From: Proteobacteria bacterium SG_bin4 | GTDB taxonomy: Bacteria; Pseudomonadota; Gammaproteobacteria; Burkholderiales; Nitrosomonadaceae | Direction: 5' to 3' | NCBI GenBank assembly: GCA_002083395.1 | Contig: LWDH01000049.1 | Span: forward strand, 62,001 to 126,000 | DNA length: 64,000 nt | Part shown: positions 1 through 8,520 of the stretch, piece by piece | How the letters are laid out: each line of letters begins with the position of its first letter | Position numbering within the stretch: the stretch's first letter is position 1 | Made by a program: the position numbers and the translations under genes | The notes under the pieces: generated by a model | Told to the model about the DNA's origin: nothing | The model's input: the letters and a program-made list of their open reading frames with translations, nothing else | The model's database searches: none

Positions 1-345
1 GGCAAAAAGAACAGCTCTATCCATTTATTGTCCGGTGGAGAAAAAGCCTTGACCGCACTCGCCTTGATTTTCTCATTATTCCGACTTAATCCAGCCCCCT
101 TTTGTTTATTGGATGAAGTCGACGCTCCACTCGATGACAGTAATACCGGCCGTTTTTGCGAGCTGGTGAAAAAAATGGCGGAACGCACGCAATTTGTTTT
201 TATCAGCCATAATAAAATAACAATGGAGATGGCACAGCGCCTAATCGGAGTTACAATGCAAGAGCAAGGTATTTCGAGAATTGTCGCTGTCGACTTGGCA
301 GATGCAATCAAGATGGGGAAACGGGATAGCGCAACGATAAAATAG
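1..345 (+). CDS. smc: Chromosome segregation protein SMC, C-terminal end (partial)
   Basis: This is the last 114 residues of a structural-maintenance-of-chromosomes ATPase; the gene begins before the window. The reading frame is open from base 1. It shows the ABC signature LSGGEKALTALAL (its Leu codon is the TTG at 28, so that TTG is not a start), the Walker B segment CLLDEVDAPLDD and the switch region FVFISHNKITM. SMC dimers with ScpA/ScpB organise and segregate the chromosome. zipA follows 98 bases downstream on the same strand, a common smc-zipA arrangement in beta- and gammaproteobacteria. The identity is secure; nothing can be said about the rest of the protein. Confidence 0.95.
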   Translation, partial: GKKNSSIHLLSGGEKALTALALIFSLFRLNPAPFCLLDEVDAPLDDSNTGRFCELVKKMAERTQFVFISHNKITMEMAQRLIGVTMQEQGISRIVAVDLADAIKMGKRDSATIK

Positions 346-443
346 TGATTGTTGTCAATCAGCGATCGCTGACGTAATCTTTTGTCATCAAATGAAATGC
401 AACCGTTTTAGAAAAAGCAGAAGGTAATTTGGAGAAAATAAGT

Positions 444-1616
444 ATGAGTGACTTGCAGATAAGTTTAATCATCATCGGCATCATCGTTATTGCTGGTGTA
501 GTAGTTTTCAATTGGTTGCAGCAAGCGCGTTATCGGCGCAATATGCAAGCTGCATTCGATCATGAGCATGATGACATTTTATTGGACGATCCGAATACTG
601 AAGATCCATTTCAGCGCATTGAACCTAAATTCAATAAAGCCCCGCCAGATCTTCAATCAGATAGGCTCGGACAAAAAGAGCCGCCACTCGATGAATCTCC
701 GAAAGTGCCAATTCCACCCGCCGCTCATACCACAAACACATTCATTCAATCAAACATTGTTAGCAGTTCGTCGACAACTTCCCCCTTGCTTGATTATGAC
801 AGCAACACCAATTATATCGTCAATATTCGCTCGGAATCGGTCATACCTAATACCCATATCGCAAAATTACTGCAAAGAAAATTCGATTTTGGTAAGCCTG
901 TCTATTGGCTGGGGCAACCCGATAAAGATGAACCTTGGGAAGAGATCACCAATGAATCCAATGTTGATAGCGACGGCTATGGTCATATCAAAGGCTGCCT
1001 GCAACTGGCGGACAGAGCTGGACCGATCAGTGAAGTGAATTTATCGAAGTTTCGCGATTTGGTGCTCGATTTTGCATCACAAACTCAAGCCACGGCCGAA
1101 TGTCCGGATATTGTCAGCACACACGAAAAAGCAGTCGCGCTTGATAAATTTTGCGCCGATGTCGATGTCATGATCGGCATCAATATTATCAGTAAAGATG
1201 ACGGCGCCTTTGTCGGCACCAAAATCCGCGCATTGGCCGAAGCATCCGGATTCAAGCTTGACTCGGATGGACTGTTTAAATATCGTGATGAAAGTAACAA
1301 TACCTTATTCACGCTTAGCAACTATGAATCCTCGCCATTTCTGCCAGAAAACATGAAATCATTAACTACACATGGCGTCACTTTCTTGCTGGATGTCCCA
1401 CGAGTAGCGCATGGTGAAAGAGTGTTCGATCAAATGACACATCTTGCGAAAATTTTCTCGAATACATTAGGTGGCATTATGGTTGACGATAATCGTGTTC
1501 CACTGAGTGATAGCGGAATCCAAAGAAGCAAGCAGCAACTCATTGAAATACAGAACATTATGAAGAATAATCATATTCTGGCAGGCAGTCCAAGTGCGCT
1601 GCGTCTATTCGTTTAA
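444..1616 (+). CDS. zipA: Cell division protein ZipA
   Basis: A membrane anchor that tethers FtsZ to the inner membrane at the septum. The first ~25 residues form one N-terminal membrane segment (LIIIGIIVIAGVVVF) followed by the basic stretch QQARYRR. Next comes a Pro-rich, low-complexity linker (to about residue 120) and a C-terminal ZipA domain that binds the FtsZ tail. I chose the ATG at 444 because GGAG at 431-434 sits nine bases upstream; an in-frame TTG at 429 would add five residues and would place that GGAG inside the gene. It lies directly after smc. Length (~390 aa) is usual for betaproteobacterial ZipA. Confidence 0.9.
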   Translation: MSDLQISLIIIGIIVIAGVVVFNWLQQARYRRNMQAAFDHEHDDILLDDPNTEDPFQRIEPKFNKAPPDLQSDRLGQKEPPLDESPKVPIPPAAHTTNTFIQSNIVSSSSTTSPLLDYDSNTNYIVNIRSESVIPNTHIAKLLQRKFDFGKPVYWLGQPDKDEPWEEITNESNVDSDGYGHIKGCLQLADRAGPISEVNLSKFRDLVLDFASQTQATAECPDIVSTHEKAVALDKFCADVDVMIGINIISKDDGAFVGTKIRALAEASGFKLDSDGLFKYRDESNNTLFTLSNYESSPFLPENMKSLTTHGVTFLLDVPRVAHGERVFDQMTHLAKIFSNTLGGIMVDDNRVPLSDSGIQRSKQQLIEIQNIMKNNHILAGSPSALRLFV

Positions 1617-1852
1617 ATATTTTTTTAACTCAAAACTAAAGATAATGGCCTAAGCTTCCGTAATCGCTATCAAATTTGATAGTTCTACTTAATCTTTTTA
1701 TTACAATCCATTAGAGAATCTTGCTAGAAGAAGAAATAGAATGATGATCTATCCTAATGAGAAAAAATGAATTTCTAAGTTATGTATCTTTCTAATGCAA
1801 GCACGGTTATTTAAACTAATGGATTTTATTATTTTATTAAAGAGATATAAAA

Positions 1853-2098
1853 ATGAGCGAATCTTCAAATAAAGCAAAACGTTTTTCGCCGATAGAAGTA
1901 AAACTTGAGTCAGGAAAAGATTATTTTTGGTGTACTTGCGGTCAAAGTAAAGCGCAACCATTTTGCGATGGCTCCCATAAAAACACAGGATTTACACCTC
2001 ATAAATTTTCTGTCAGTGAAAACAAAACTGCTTGGTTATGCACTTGCAAGAAAACCGGTAACCTTCCATTTTGCGATGGTACTCATAACAAGCTGTAG
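1853..2098 (+). CDS. CDGSH iron-sulfur domain protein (two CDGSH motifs)
   Basis: An 81-residue protein made almost entirely of two CDGSH-type motifs: C27-x-C29 ... C38-D-G-S-H42 and C63-x-C65 ... C74-D-G-T-H78. In this family three Cys and one His hold a redox-active, labile [2Fe-2S] cluster, so the protein should bind two clusters. Bacterial members are small soluble proteins with a presumed role in electron transfer or cluster delivery; the partner is unknown here. The gene stands alone, 236 bases after zipA and 127 before the next gene, so it probably has its own promoter in the A+T-rich upstream stretch. Start: ATG preceded by a weak AGAG element. Confidence 0.88.
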   Translation: MSESSNKAKRFSPIEVKLESGKDYFWCTCGQSKAQPFCDGSHKNTGFTPHKFSVSENKTAWLCTCKKTGNLPFCDGTHNKL

Positions 2099-2225
2099 TC
2101 TCTGCATAACCATATAAATACGAAAACAATAACTAATAAAAAACAATGTTTCTAGGGCACTTAAATAGAATTGTAAATCGGTTACATATTCTTTAACCTA
2201 TTAATTATTCGAGAGTTAGTGTCAC

Positions 2226-2423
2226 ATGGAAACAGAACTAAGATCTTTGGAAGAGAAGGTTTATCTGCTTATTCGCTTGTATCAGGATAGCCGTTCCGAA
2301 AACAGTAAGCTGCGCAAAGAGCTAGCAGCTTCTCACGAACAATGTGAAAAGCTCAATGAAAAAATTCATGTTGCCGCAGACCGGCTTGAAACACTTTTGA
2401 CGACTATTCCAAAAAATGAATAA
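2226..2423 (+). CDS. Small coiled-coil protein, TIGR02449 type (ZapB-like)
   Basis: A 65-residue, highly charged protein predicted to be one long coiled coil: heptad-like Leu/Ile positions run from LRSLEEKVYLLIRL through LRKELAASHEQCEKLNEKI. Small proteins of this kind occur immediately before zapA in many proteobacteria (TIGR02449 family). Its stop codon overlaps the zapA start by eight bases, which suggests translational coupling and a shared role at the Z-ring. It resembles ZapB in size and build, but homology to ZapB proper is not shown by the sequence. Start ATG 2226. Confidence 0.75.
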   Translation: METELRSLEEKVYLLIRLYQDSRSENSKLRKELAASHEQCEKLNEKIHVAADRLETLLTTIPKNE

Positions 2424-2715
2424 TGAATTGCTAAAAATAAATATCATGGGACGGGAGTTTCAGATTAGCTGCCCAGAACAAGAACGAGATGAAATTCAAC
2501 TGGCAGCAGTTTATCTTGATGATAAAATCCAAGAAATCAAAGCAGAAGGAAAAGTTGTCGATTCCGATAAAATTGCGATTGTAGCGGCACTAAAAATAAC
2601 CCATGAATTATTATCACTGCGCCATGGGACCGGTTTTGACTTAGAAGAATTTAAGCGTAGAATTGTAGCGTTAAAAAAGAAAGTTGATGAAGCAATAACA
2701 TTGAAGGAAAGTTGA
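2416..2715 (+). CDS. zapA: Cell division protein ZapA
   Basis: A 99-residue Z-ring-associated protein that cross-links FtsZ protofilaments. It has the family pattern: an N-terminal strand region (LKINIMGREFQISCPEQE), then a long helix beginning LQLAAVYLDDKIQ-like, with the conserved segment DKIAIVAALKITHELL, and a charged C-terminal coiled coil. It overlaps the preceding coiled-coil gene by eight bases, and 6S RNA follows directly. The zapA-6S order is widespread in beta- and gammaproteobacteria and supports both calls. Confidence 0.92.
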   Translation: MNNELLKINIMGREFQISCPEQERDEIQLAAVYLDDKIQEIKAEGKVVDSDKIAIVAALKITHELLSLRHGTGFDLEEFKRRIVALKKKVDEAITLKES

Positions 2716-2736
2716 TGCTATTGCAAAAAAGTTTAA

Positions 2737-2911
2737 TCCCTGCGATGTTTGTTAAGGTTTATATTCTTTGAACCAATTGTTAAAAACTGGCTGTGGATTT
2801 TAGTGATACTGTTGTGCGCGCCTATATGGGATGTGCCTGATGTATCCATGAAACAGCCGCCTTGAACCGTATGGTTCAAGATGATAGCCTGACGGCATAT
2901 GTGGGGAGCCA
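2737..2911 (+). ncRNA. ssrS: 6S RNA
   Basis: The RNA that mimics an open promoter and binds the sigma70 RNA polymerase holoenzyme in stationary phase. The 3' part carries the most conserved 6S block: CCTTGAACC-GTAT-GGTTCAAG, then a TAGCCTGACGGCAT element and GTGGGGAGCC. The 5' end TCCCTGCGATG can pair with the 3' segment ending GGGGA to form the closing stem. Position right after zapA is the usual 6S location. Ends are estimated to within about 5 bases from the closing stem. A strong terminator follows at once. Confidence 0.85.
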
Positions 2912-2915
2912 TTTC

Positions 2916-2954
2916 AGGACAAGAAATATTAAATCTATATTTCTTGTCCTTTTT
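2916..2954 (+). terminator. Rho-independent terminator after 6S RNA
   Basis: A perfect 13-bp stem (AGGACAAGAAATA at 2916-2928 pairing with TATTTCTTGTCCT at 2938-2950) with a 9-base loop and a run of T. It ends the 6S transcript and separates it from the HAD gene 40 bases downstream. Confidence 0.85.
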
Positions 2955-2993
2955 GATTTTTAGCTTCTCATCTGTAACAGCAAAAATTCTATC

Positions 2994-3635
2994 ATGCAGC
3001 AAGGTAACCCTTCCCTTATTCCTGCGCCGACAACGTTTTTGTTTGATATTGGTAAAGTGCTATTGGATTTTGATTTTGAGTCTTCACTGATTCGATTGAT
3101 ACCGAATACCATTTCAAACCCTCATGAACGAATCTGTCACATACTCGAACAAAAAAATGCACTTGAAACCGGATTCATTGACCCGGTCAGCTACGCAGAC
3201 TGGGCACTGCAAATCCTCGGAAGCAACGCGACTCGCAAACAGTTCTATCAAGCTTGGCAACAAATCTTCACGGTCAATGAACCCATGTGGCAACGAGTCC
3301 GCAAACTTGCTGATGCCAAGTACACATTGATATTGATATCCAACATCAACGCCATCCATTCACCATGGATTTTCACAAGATATCCGGAGTTTTCTTTATT
3401 TCAACATAGGGTGTTTTCGTTTGAAGTCGGGATTCTGAAACCTGATCCGGAAATCTATCGACATACAATCGATACCTTCCGGCTCAATCCAGCTTTAACC
3501 GTTTATATTGATGACCAACCGCAGAATATTCTCGCTGGCAAAACACTGAATTTGCAATGCTGGCAATACGACATTAATAATCACTCGGCTTTTGAAAATT
3601 GGCTCGAGAAAAAATTAACAACCCGAGACAACTAA
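2994..3635 (+). CDS. HAD-superfamily hydrolase (YihX-like phosphatase)
   Basis: A 213-residue haloacid-dehalogenase-fold phosphatase. Motif I is FLFDIGKVLLDFD, with D18 as the nucleophile and the D-x-G-x-V variant seen in YihX-type sugar phosphatases rather than DxDxT. Motif II is ILISN, motif III is the Lys of GILKPDPEIY, and motif IV is YIDDQ. The helical cap lies between motifs I and II. YihX removes phosphate from sugar phosphates such as glucose-1-phosphate; the substrate here is not known. It sits where ygfA (5-formyl-THF cyclo-ligase) usually follows 6S RNA. Start ATG 2994 lacks a clear Shine-Dalgarno. Confidence 0.8.
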   Translation: MQQGNPSLIPAPTTFLFDIGKVLLDFDFESSLIRLIPNTISNPHERICHILEQKNALETGFIDPVSYADWALQILGSNATRKQFYQAWQQIFTVNEPMWQRVRKLADAKYTLILISNINAIHSPWIFTRYPEFSLFQHRVFSFEVGILKPDPEIYRHTIDTFRLNPALTVYIDDQPQNILAGKTLNLQCWQYDINNHSAFENWLEKKLTTRDN

Positions 3636-3653
3636 TATTGGAATCAGCAACGG

Positions 3654-4370
3654 CTATTTTTCGGCCAAAAAATGCTCGACCATGGCTTGCTTGTAGTCGA
3701 TCTGACCAAATGAAACATCTTTTAACTCGCCTTTGCGATCAAACAAAATACAAGAAGGCGTACCTTGTAAAGCAAAGCGTTCGAAGGTTTCAGCACGCAT
3801 TGATTTTTGCTCCAAATAGTGCCTGACCTGCTGTAACACTGATTTTTTTTGATCGTCGGTAAAATTTTCAAAATTTGGCAAGAATTCGTGAGCGTACTTC
3901 TGTACTCGCTCATCGGTGACAGGCTCGGTTTCCGCTACTACGCGATCCATTCCCACGGCAAAAGGTATTTTCCAGGAAAGTTTGCCTTCAGACAGCATGC
4001 CATACTGATCCAACGCCTTTAACGTTTCACCGATTACTTCACCGGTTGTCACCAATTTCTGCAGATTCTCCAGCGTATTTTTATCATAATCTTCAAAGGC
4101 AGTAGCCAACCCAATTACCGTCAATCCTTGCTGATGATAGCGCTGATGCAGATCAACCGCGCGCGGTAACGAATAGATAAAACAGCCGGGGCAATTGACT
4201 TGGAAAACTTCGACTAAAACGACAGAGCCAATCAAATCGGGAAGTGCAAGCGGCCCTCCCTGAACCCAGACATCAACCGTGATATCAGAAAGTGTGTGAT
4301 TATTCATCGCAAAAAAAGTTAGAATGTGCATACGTAATGCCGCCAAAATAGCATATTTGCGCAAACTCAT
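3654..4370 (-). CDS. Redoxin / TlpA-like thioredoxin-fold protein
   Basis: A thioredoxin-fold protein with a C-P-G-C active-site motif in VFQVNCPGCF, preceded by the usual beta strand VVLVEVF, and a cis-Pro region near the C-terminus (LQGTPSCILFDRKGEL). The ~100-residue insert between them, with DQYGMLSEGKLSWKIPFAVGMD, is typical of redoxin/AhpC-TSA relatives. The likely role is thiol-disulfide exchange. The start is uncertain: the longest frame begins at 4370, but the first 21 residues look unlike the family, and the ATG at 4307 (MNNHTLSD) is an equally good candidate; neither has a strong ribosome site. It is divergent from the EVE gene. Confidence 0.75.
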   Translation of the reverse strand: MSLRKYAILAALRMHILTFFAMNNHTLSDITVDVWVQGGPLALPDLIGSVVLVEVFQVNCPGCFIYSLPRAVDLHQRYHQQGLTVIGLATAFEDYDKNTLENLQKLVTTGEVIGETLKALDQYGMLSEGKLSWKIPFAVGMDRVVAETEPVTDERVQKYAHEFLPNFENFTDDQKKSVLQQVRHYLEQKSMRAETFERFALQGTPSCILFDRKGELKDVSFGQIDYKQAMVEHFLAEK

Positions 4371-4422
4371 CGAACGATTTTAAAACTATCCATTTTCCGG
4401 ATTATCAAGTTCTTCAACAAGC

Positions 4423-4878
4423 ATGCGTTACTGGTTAATGAAATCAGAACCTTATGAATTCAGCATCGACGACTTTGCGGCACAGCCCGATCAAACCATT
4501 GCATGGGAAGGCGTGCGCAATTATCAGTCGCGCAACTTCATGCGCCATCAAATGATCGTCGGCGATCAAGTTTTTTTCTATCATTCCTGCTGCAAAGAAC
4601 CCGGCATTCTGGGAATCGCAACCGTGAGCAAGCCGGCCTACCCGGATGCCACGCAATTCAATCCTGCCAGTAAATATTTTGACCCTAAGGCTACACCCGA
4701 CAACCCGCGCTGGTATAACGTTGAACTTACGCTGAGAAAACGCACTCGCCTGATCCCGATCAAGGAACTCAGACGATATCCAGAATTACAAAAAATGCGC
4801 GTGCTGCAAACCGGCAACCGCTTGTCGATTACGCCGGTTGATCCGGCAGAATGGCGGTTCATCCTGACCATTCTATAA
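4423..4878 (+). CDS. EVE domain-containing protein
   Basis: A 151-residue single-domain protein of the EVE/PUA-like fold. Recognisable family elements are MRYWLMKSEPYEFSIDD at the N-terminus, AWEGVRNYQSRNFMR, and the strand GDQVFFYHSCCKEPGILGIATV. EVE domains bind modified bases in RNA or DNA; stand-alone bacterial members of this length are common, and their physiological target is mostly unknown. The gene is divergent from the redoxin and is followed 31 bases on by a TauE-family transporter, so those two may be co-transcribed. Confidence 0.88.
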   Translation: MRYWLMKSEPYEFSIDDFAAQPDQTIAWEGVRNYQSRNFMRHQMIVGDQVFFYHSCCKEPGILGIATVSKPAYPDATQFNPASKYFDPKATPDNPRWYNVELTLRKRTRLIPIKELRRYPELQKMRVLQTGNRLSITPVDPAEWRFILTIL

Positions 4879-4909
4879 TCCGATCCCTCATTGTTTCAGA
4901 GACCCAATC

Positions 4910-5707
4910 ATGGAATGGTGGATAATTTATTTACTGACTGGTGGATTTGTTGGATTCTTCGCAGGCCTACTTGGCATCGGCGGCGGCTTGATCATCGTAC
5001 CGGTTTTGATTGCTCTGTTCACTGCTCAGGATTTCCCAGCCGACCGCATTATCCATATGGCTCTTGGCACCACCATGGCAACCATCATCTTTACATCAAT
5101 GGCCAGCTTGCGCACGCATCATCGCCATGGCGCCGTTGACTGGCAGATCGTAAAAAATATTTCACCCGGTATTGTTCTTGGCACTATCGCTGGCGCCACG
5201 CTGGCGGGATCATTGACGGGACAATTCTTAAGCCTGATATTTGTAATCTTTATTTTCTACGCTGCCACACAAATGCTGCTGCAATTTCGCCCCAGCGCAA
5301 TTTTTCAGTTACCAGGTAAATTCGGCATGTTTCTGGCTGGTAGCATCATCGGGGCCCTGTCGAGCTTGGTTGCCATCGGCGGTGGATTATTGTCGATTCC
5401 GTTTTTATCGCTCTGTAATGTCAGGCTTCAGCACGCCATCGGCACGGCTGCTGCAATCGGCTTTCCGATAGCGCTTGCGGGCACCGCCGGCTACATAGCG
5501 AATGGATTATGGCATGGCGGAAATTTGCCGGAATACAGCCTGGGGTATGTCTACTTACCGGCACTGACAATGCTGGTTGCCGCCAGCATGCTGACAGCGC
5601 CGCTTGGCGCAAAGCTCACACACTCGACCAAAACTGCAATTTTGCGAGGTATCTTTGTGGTATTGCTTTATAGTTTGGGCATCAGGATGCTGCTGAACTT
5701 GGTGTAA
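4910..5707 (+). CDS. Sulfite exporter TauE/SafE family membrane protein
   Basis: A 265-residue integral membrane protein with about eight hydrophobic helices in two similar halves. Each half has a Gly-rich signature: GFFAGLLGIGGGLIIVPVL near the N-terminus and GALSSLVAIGGGLLSIPFL in the middle. This is the TauE/SafE (DUF81) pattern of putative anion exporters for sulfite, sulfoacetate or related organic acids. The substrate cannot be read from sequence. It is downstream of the EVE gene on the same strand; its ATG follows AGAGACC rather than a strong ribosome site. Confidence 0.88.
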   Translation: MEWWIIYLLTGGFVGFFAGLLGIGGGLIIVPVLIALFTAQDFPADRIIHMALGTTMATIIFTSMASLRTHHRHGAVDWQIVKNISPGIVLGTIAGATLAGSLTGQFLSLIFVIFIFYAATQMLLQFRPSAIFQLPGKFGMFLAGSIIGALSSLVAIGGGLLSIPFLSLCNVRLQHAIGTAAAIGFPIALAGTAGYIANGLWHGGNLPEYSLGYVYLPALTMLVAASMLTAPLGAKLTHSTKTAILRGIFVVLLYSLGIRMLLNLV

Positions 5708-5741
5708 TCGCCATTGTTCCATCAAACAATCATTACATCGG

Positions 5742-6071
5742 TCACAGCAATATAAACCCGATTTCTTTATTAACAGTATCCTTGATAACACCGAGCGCGG
5801 CATTAATGGCCGCTTCCGCAGCCAGCACCCCCAATCCTTCGATTGTCATCAGCACCATACGCGAAGCATTTTTTTGCATCTCGAGATGGAGAGCGGCCTG
5901 TTCATCATTGATTTTACCGGCTGCTCGCAATGTTCCAATCATCACCAGCGTCTGTGCCAGTTTTTTCGCCTCGGATTCAGCATAATCTTTCACATCCGGC
6001 CATTTATCACCAAGGCTACCGCTTAGCGCAGCCACTATGTCTTTCCCCAGCTTAACCGCATCAAGGCTCAT
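5742..6071 (-). CDS. Hypothetical helical protein
   Basis: A 109-residue protein that I do not recognise. It is Ala/Leu/Glu/Lys rich and should be mostly amphipathic helix; there is no signal peptide, Cys pair or clear membrane span, although the C-terminal third (LGVLAAEAAINAALGVI) is hydrophobic. The start is well supported by AAGGAGAACAAT just before the ATG. It lies 36 bases downstream of a lipoprotein gene and probably forms an operon with it, and possibly with ppa upstream. Confidence 0.7.
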   Translation of the reverse strand: MSLDAVKLGKDIVAALSGSLGDKWPDVKDYAESEAKKLAQTLVMIGTLRAAGKINDEQAALHLEMQKNASRMVLMTIEGLGVLAAEAAINAALGVIKDTVNKEIGFILL

Positions 6072-6107
6072 ATTGTTCTCCTTTCACTTAAATTAGAATC
6101 GCGGAAG

Positions 6108-6569
6108 TCACTCGCCACGGCGTTTGGCAAGCTCTAGCTTCAGAATTGCAGTAAAACTGGTATTAAAATGCGAGCGCACGAGCGTAATTTGATCTTTCGA
6201 CAAGCAAGCAATTTTATGCAGTTTCTCAAGGTTATCGAAGTTACTGGCAAGCAGCGTGGTTTGCTGGGTGGTTATATCGTTTTTGGGAATTGCGGCGGCA
6301 CGCACGGTAATCGCACTGATGTCGACCTTGGCCTCGTCGTAAAACTGCTTATGATGATCGAAAGCACATTCCGGCAGCCCCTCGACCGATTCCAGCACCA
6401 CCAGATGCGCTTCCGTCTTCCGTTGCAAATCCGTGACCGCCCGGTCGGTGGCTTCGTCATAACTGCTGATCAATTTAACAGTACAGCCAGCCAGAACCAG
6501 CATTACTGTAAGGGAAAAAGCAGCTAAAAACCCTGGATACCGCGATATCACGTGTTCAATTTTCATCAT
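6108..6569 (-). CDS. Putative lipoprotein, unknown function
   Basis: About 153 residues with an N-terminal signal peptide and lipobox LVLAGC, so it is probably anchored to a membrane through the Cys. The mature part is mainly charged helix (DEATDRAVTDLQRKTEAHL...) with two further Cys. I placed the start at the ATG-ATG pair 6569/6566 because GGGAGGAAGT lies just upstream; a longer frame beginning at 6605 would bury that ribosome site. Its neighbours are ppa upstream (62 bases) and the helical hypothetical downstream. No family is recognised. Confidence 0.72.
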   Translation of the reverse strand: MMKIEHVISRYPGFLAAFSLTVMLVLAGCTVKLISSYDEATDRAVTDLQRKTEAHLVVLESVEGLPECAFDHHKQFYDEAKVDISAITVRAAAIPKNDITTQQTTLLASNFDNLEKLHKIACLSKDQITLVRSHFNTSFTAILKLELAKRRGE

Positions 6570-6631
6570 TACTTCCTCCCTGTTAGTAATCCATCCGGAT
6601 AACACCCGTCAATCCGACCCCATTATTTTCC

Positions 6632-7168
6632 TTACTTATCCGTGGCGCTGGCCATTTCGATGGCACGCATCACCATGTCGCGTGCTTCGGCAGCCGTGCC
6701 CCAATGCCCCACACGCACCCATTTCTCCGGCTCGAGATCCTTGTAATGCGTAAAAAAGTGCTCAATCTGCTGAAAAACAATATCCGGCAAATCGTCGCGC
6801 TCGCAAACATGGGCGTAATAGGGAAAGGTCTTATTATCCGGCACGCAGATCAGTTTTTCATCCCCGCCATGTTCATCTTCAAGATGCAACAAGGCAATCG
6901 GCCGGGCACGTACCACACAACCGGCGAGAAAAGGCGAACGGGCAATTACCAGTGCATCAAGTGGATCGCCGTCATCGCATAACGTATGCGGAATAAAACC
7001 ATAATTGGCCGGATAACGCATTGGTGTATGCAATATGCGATCTACAAACAATGCACCGGACTGTTTGTCGAATTCGTATTTCACCGGCTCCCCGCCGGTC
7101 GGCACTTCGATGATGACATTGACAGTATTCGGTACATTACTGCCAACAGGAATGGCATTGATATCCAT
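6632..7168 (-). CDS. ppa: Inorganic pyrophosphatase
   Basis: A 178-residue soluble family I pyrophosphatase that hydrolyses PPi to two phosphates and so pulls biosynthetic reactions forward. The family signature DDGDPLDAL (metal-binding aspartates) is present, as are the upstream elements VKYEFDKQSGALFVDR and MRYPANYGFIPHTL. Length matches bacterial hexameric enzymes. The gene starts a minus-strand group with the lipoprotein and helical hypothetical, but those may be unrelated in function. Confidence 0.95.
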   Translation of the reverse strand: MDINAIPVGSNVPNTVNVIIEVPTGGEPVKYEFDKQSGALFVDRILHTPMRYPANYGFIPHTLCDDGDPLDALVIARSPFLAGCVVRARPIALLHLEDEHGGDEKLICVPDNKTFPYYAHVCERDDLPDIVFQQIEHFFTHYKDLEPEKWVRVGHWGTAAEARDMVMRAIEMASATDK

Positions 7169-7654
7169 GGAATGAAACTTCTCGCGGTAAGTGAAGGAAT
7201 ATTAGGCGTGAATACTTTGTCGCATTCACTTTTGATTTCAGTGTACTTAAGACCAATAGGACTGTCAAACAACCACCTGCAATCGTTCGTGCCGATATTC
7301 TCAGCATTATTCTCAAAAATGAGACCCCTAACACCGCTCCACAGCAAACGCCAATCCGAAAAACCACCGTATCATAATGTGGACAATATGCGGAAAAGAA
7401 AAAGCATAAATACTCCCCGATCGCAAAAGTACTGGAAATCAGATAGTTTTCCAAACTCACTGAAATGAAGTCAGCATTTCAATAAACCTGCGCTCTAACT
7501 GCAATAGCTGCGCGAGCAGATCGAAAATTGCCGCAGATACTAACTCTATAAGCAATTTCATCAGAAACATGCTAGAAGTTTTAAAATTGAGTGCTCAGAC
7601 TGACGACTCACATCGCAACGATGCTTGCACAGCGCAATTATTCATAACAAAATT
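7169..7654. other. Intergenic stretch without a supported gene
   Basis: 486 bases between ppa and the esterase gene. Open frames exist on both strands but have no recognisable family, no ribosome site and atypical composition, so I do not call them. The right-hand part has one small hairpin (TGAAATG at 7461-7467 with CATTTCA at 7475-7481) without a T run. The ppa promoter must lie in the left-hand part; I see no convincing -35/-10 pair. Confidence 0.5.
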
Positions 7655-8461
7655 CTACCGTCCCAACCCAAAAGCCCGGAAGCGCTCGATCACAAGATCG
7701 TCAGTATGGCAAGTCTCGCTACACTGCCAGACATGCCCCACTCCCTCAATCACATAGCGAGCGGTCGGCGCTTTCCCGGCGGAGGCAATCTTGAGACGCA
7801 CTTTATTGGACGATTCACCGCAAACTGGATAATTGGAAATACTTGACTCATTGATAGTATTTCCGTTGGCTAGGCGTGCCTGAGCATAACTTTCCTGCCA
7901 GGAAAAATGTTCGCCGGATTCGGTTGATTCATCGTCCGGCGAATCGTTATCGCCATTTATCATCACAAATGGGATCGCCGGTACTGCCGCGGCATTCCAT
8001 TTCCAGGATTTCTCGGAAGTGCGGCGCAACTTCTTACCAACCGCACACAATCCGCTGAATGTTTGTGGAATTACCGGTCGCATTGCCCAAACCGACCATA
8101 CCAAGCCGCCGCCAGCCGAAAATCCACACAACCAGACACGCTTGACATAGCTGAATTTAATGCGGATTTGCGCTTCCAGCAATGCCATGAACCGGATATC
8201 GATCAAGTTGTCAATGGCGTTCTCAGGGATATCGGATTCCCAAGGATTGGTCCATCCCGGATTGGAACCAGTCACCAATCCTTGTGGCGCAATATCGATC
8301 ACATCCACACGCGGGCGGATACCATTCAGAAACTCGGTTGCATCACCATTGCCGCCATGCAACCAAATAACCGCATCCATCGGTCTCGAAAGCGGATCGC
8401 GGTACACCGCTAACCGTTTAATACCATCGGATACAAGTTGCAGCATAGGGCCAGGCATCAT
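7655..8461 (-). CDS. LpqC-like esterase / PHB-depolymerase-type hydrolase
   Basis: A 268-residue alpha/beta hydrolase. The oxyanion segment is VIWLHGGNGD (HGG at 35-37), the nucleophile elbow is CGFSAGGG with Ser115, the acid is probably in the NGDNDSP segment, and the catalytic His is in GVGHVW near the end. The layout fits the LpqC / esterase-PHB-depolymerase family, but there is no signal peptide, so it should act in the cytoplasm or leave the cell by another route. AGGAG precedes the ATG-ATG start. It is the third gene of a minus-strand group after a tiny membrane ORF and a peptidoglycan amidase. Confidence 0.78.
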   Translation of the reverse strand: MMPGPMLQLVSDGIKRLAVYRDPLSRPMDAVIWLHGGNGDATEFLNGIRPRVDVIDIAPQGLVTGSNPGWTNPWESDIPENAIDNLIDIRFMALLEAQIRIKFSYVKRVWLCGFSAGGGLVWSVWAMRPVIPQTFSGLCAVGKKLRRTSEKSWKWNAAAVPAIPFVMINGDNDSPDDESTESGEHFSWQESYAQARLANGNTINESSISNYPVCGESSNKVRLKIASAGKAPTARYVIEGVGHVWQCSETCHTDDLVIERFRAFGLGR

Positions 8462-8520
8462 GTCACTCCTGCTAACAGGCTAAGGATCAAGACCGGAACT
8501 CCGGCAGACACCGCAAGTGG

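Noticed and set aside
28..345. An apparent 105-residue protein starting at TTG 28
   Set aside because: The frame is open to base 1 and the TTG encodes the Leu of the SMC signature motif, so this is the tail of smc and not a separate gene.
6986..7468. A 160-residue plus-strand frame opposite ppa and in the gap beyond it
   Set aside because: Its first part is antisense to the well-supported ppa gene and the rest has no ribosome site and no family features.
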